64,000 nt of DNA, from contig NZ_CBDIPG010000001.1 in the NCBI RefSeq assembly GCF_965283645.1, forward strand, positions 1-64,000. Reading direction: 5' to 3'. The notes under the pieces are model-generated. The model was given only the letters and a program-made list of their open reading frames with translations. It had not been told where the DNA came from and ran no database searches. The stretch's first letter is position 1, and every line of letters starts with the position of its first letter. The translations under genes were made by a program, and so were the position numbers. This DNA is from Kordia sp965283645. GTDB taxonomy: Bacteria; Bacteroidota; Bacteroidia; Flavobacteriales; Flavobacteriaceae. This document shows, piece after piece, positions 63,528-64,000 of the stretch.

Positions 63528-64000
63528 CTACTTCTTCGGAGGTTGTACAATCGTAATAGCTGCTAATAAATCCTTATAATCCATAGATTTCAATTCTTCA
63601 TCGGCATAAAAAGCAGTCAAGCGATCTTCAGTATGACGGTAGAGTTTCCAACGGTTTTTATGATATTCCAAAGCGGTTAAATTTTCAACCCAATCTCCCG
63701 AATTTAGATAGATACATGAACCTTTTCTATTGGTTTTCTTCTCCATTTGCGGTTGGTGAATATGTCCACAAATTACATATCCATATTCATTGTCAATGGC
63801 TAAATCTGCGGCAACTTTTTCAAAATCATTAATATATTTAACAGCTTTTTTTACGCTATTTTTAATACGCTTAGAAAGTGAATATTTTTCACGACCAATT
63901 TTTAATAAAAACCAATTGATATAACGGTTTAGACGGATTAACATATCATAACCCCAACTTCCAAGTTTGGCAATCCATTTGGCATTTTGAATGGAAGCAT
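63528..64000 (-). CDS. UDP-2,3-diacylglucosamine diphosphatase-like metallophosphoesterase (partial)
   Basis: The 3' part of an LpxH-like calcineurin phosphoesterase, cut by the window end. The frame stays open from 64000 to the stop at 63528. Visible landmarks are KLGSWGYD...LIRLNRYINWF, YVICGHIHQPQ (the GHxH metal motif) and LNSGDWVENLTALEY. LpxH hydrolyses UDP-2,3-diacylglucosamine in lipid A synthesis. The N-terminal metal motifs lie outside the window. Confidence 0.85.
   Translation of the reverse strand, partial: ASIQNAKWIAKLGSWGYDMLIRLNRYINWFLLKIGREKYSLSKRIKNSVKKAVKYINDFEKVAADLAIDNEYGYVICGHIHQPQMEKKTNRKGSCIYLNSGDWVENLTALEYHKNRWKLYRHTEDRLTAFYADEELKSMDYKDLLAAITIVQPPKK

Overview
The window reads as chromosomal DNA of a Flavobacteriaceae member (Bacteroidota). 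The evidence is low GC, three proteins ending in type IX secretion (T9SS) sorting domains, many Bacteroidota-type lipoproteins, TAnnTTTG-type promoter boxes, and families largely typical of the phylum (DUF2807, DUF5777, DUF1853, 7TM-AraC, LytTR membrane regulators). The two lanthipeptide-like precursors with a K-rich leader recall Kordia and relatives, but the genus is an inference.

Layout. 0-6.8 kb: a di-heme peroxidase lipoprotein, two envelope proteins, a PL7 alginate lyase beside a membrane-bound AraC regulator (a repeated 13-bp motif lies upstream of three of these genes), then two hypotheticals. 7-18.6 kb: fused 2-oxoacid dehydrogenase E1, an outer-membrane barrel, a peptidase-like/barrel fusion without HExxH, a T9SS nuclease-fold protein, a LOG protein, and a LytTR sensor-regulator divergent from an OB-fold/YceI/DUF5777 operon.

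18.6-30.7 kb is the accessory part: genes all on the minus strand (DinB proteins, intradiol dioxygenase fusion, LytTR regulators, DUF6624, NTF2-like proteins, a CPBP protease, a beta-lactamase-fold hydrolase), separated by related imperfect palindromes of 55-140 bp. The palindrome ends on the two sides of a gene block are reverse complements of each other (10, 9 and 7 nt in three blocks), as in integron cassettes with attC sites. No integrase is visible. Two copies of one internally deleted IS1182-like element and one MITE have each inserted at the same place inside such a repeat.

30.7-50 kb: a 1.3-kb stretch with an orphan terminator and 42-bp tandem repeats, then uvrA, a T9SS reprolysin-like protease, lipoproteins, a fasciclin protein, an ECF sigma/anti-sigma pair followed by a 1020-residue Calx-beta T9SS protein, DNA alkylation repair, gamma-glutamyltransferase, an AcpH-like protein and glmM.

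50-64 kb: an operon of a 52-residue Pmp3-like peptide, an APP1-type phosphatase and a kinase-fold-like protein; lipid A acyltransferase divergent from a rhomboid protease and an SGNH hydrolase; two lanthipeptide-like precursor genes without modification enzymes nearby; a 117-bp triplicated element bounded by copies of the tRNA-Tyr 3' end and its terminator; tRNA-Tyr; a TlpA-like thioredoxin; a large FAD/Fe-S oxidoreductase; and the 3' part of an LpxH-like phosphoesterase cut by the window edge.
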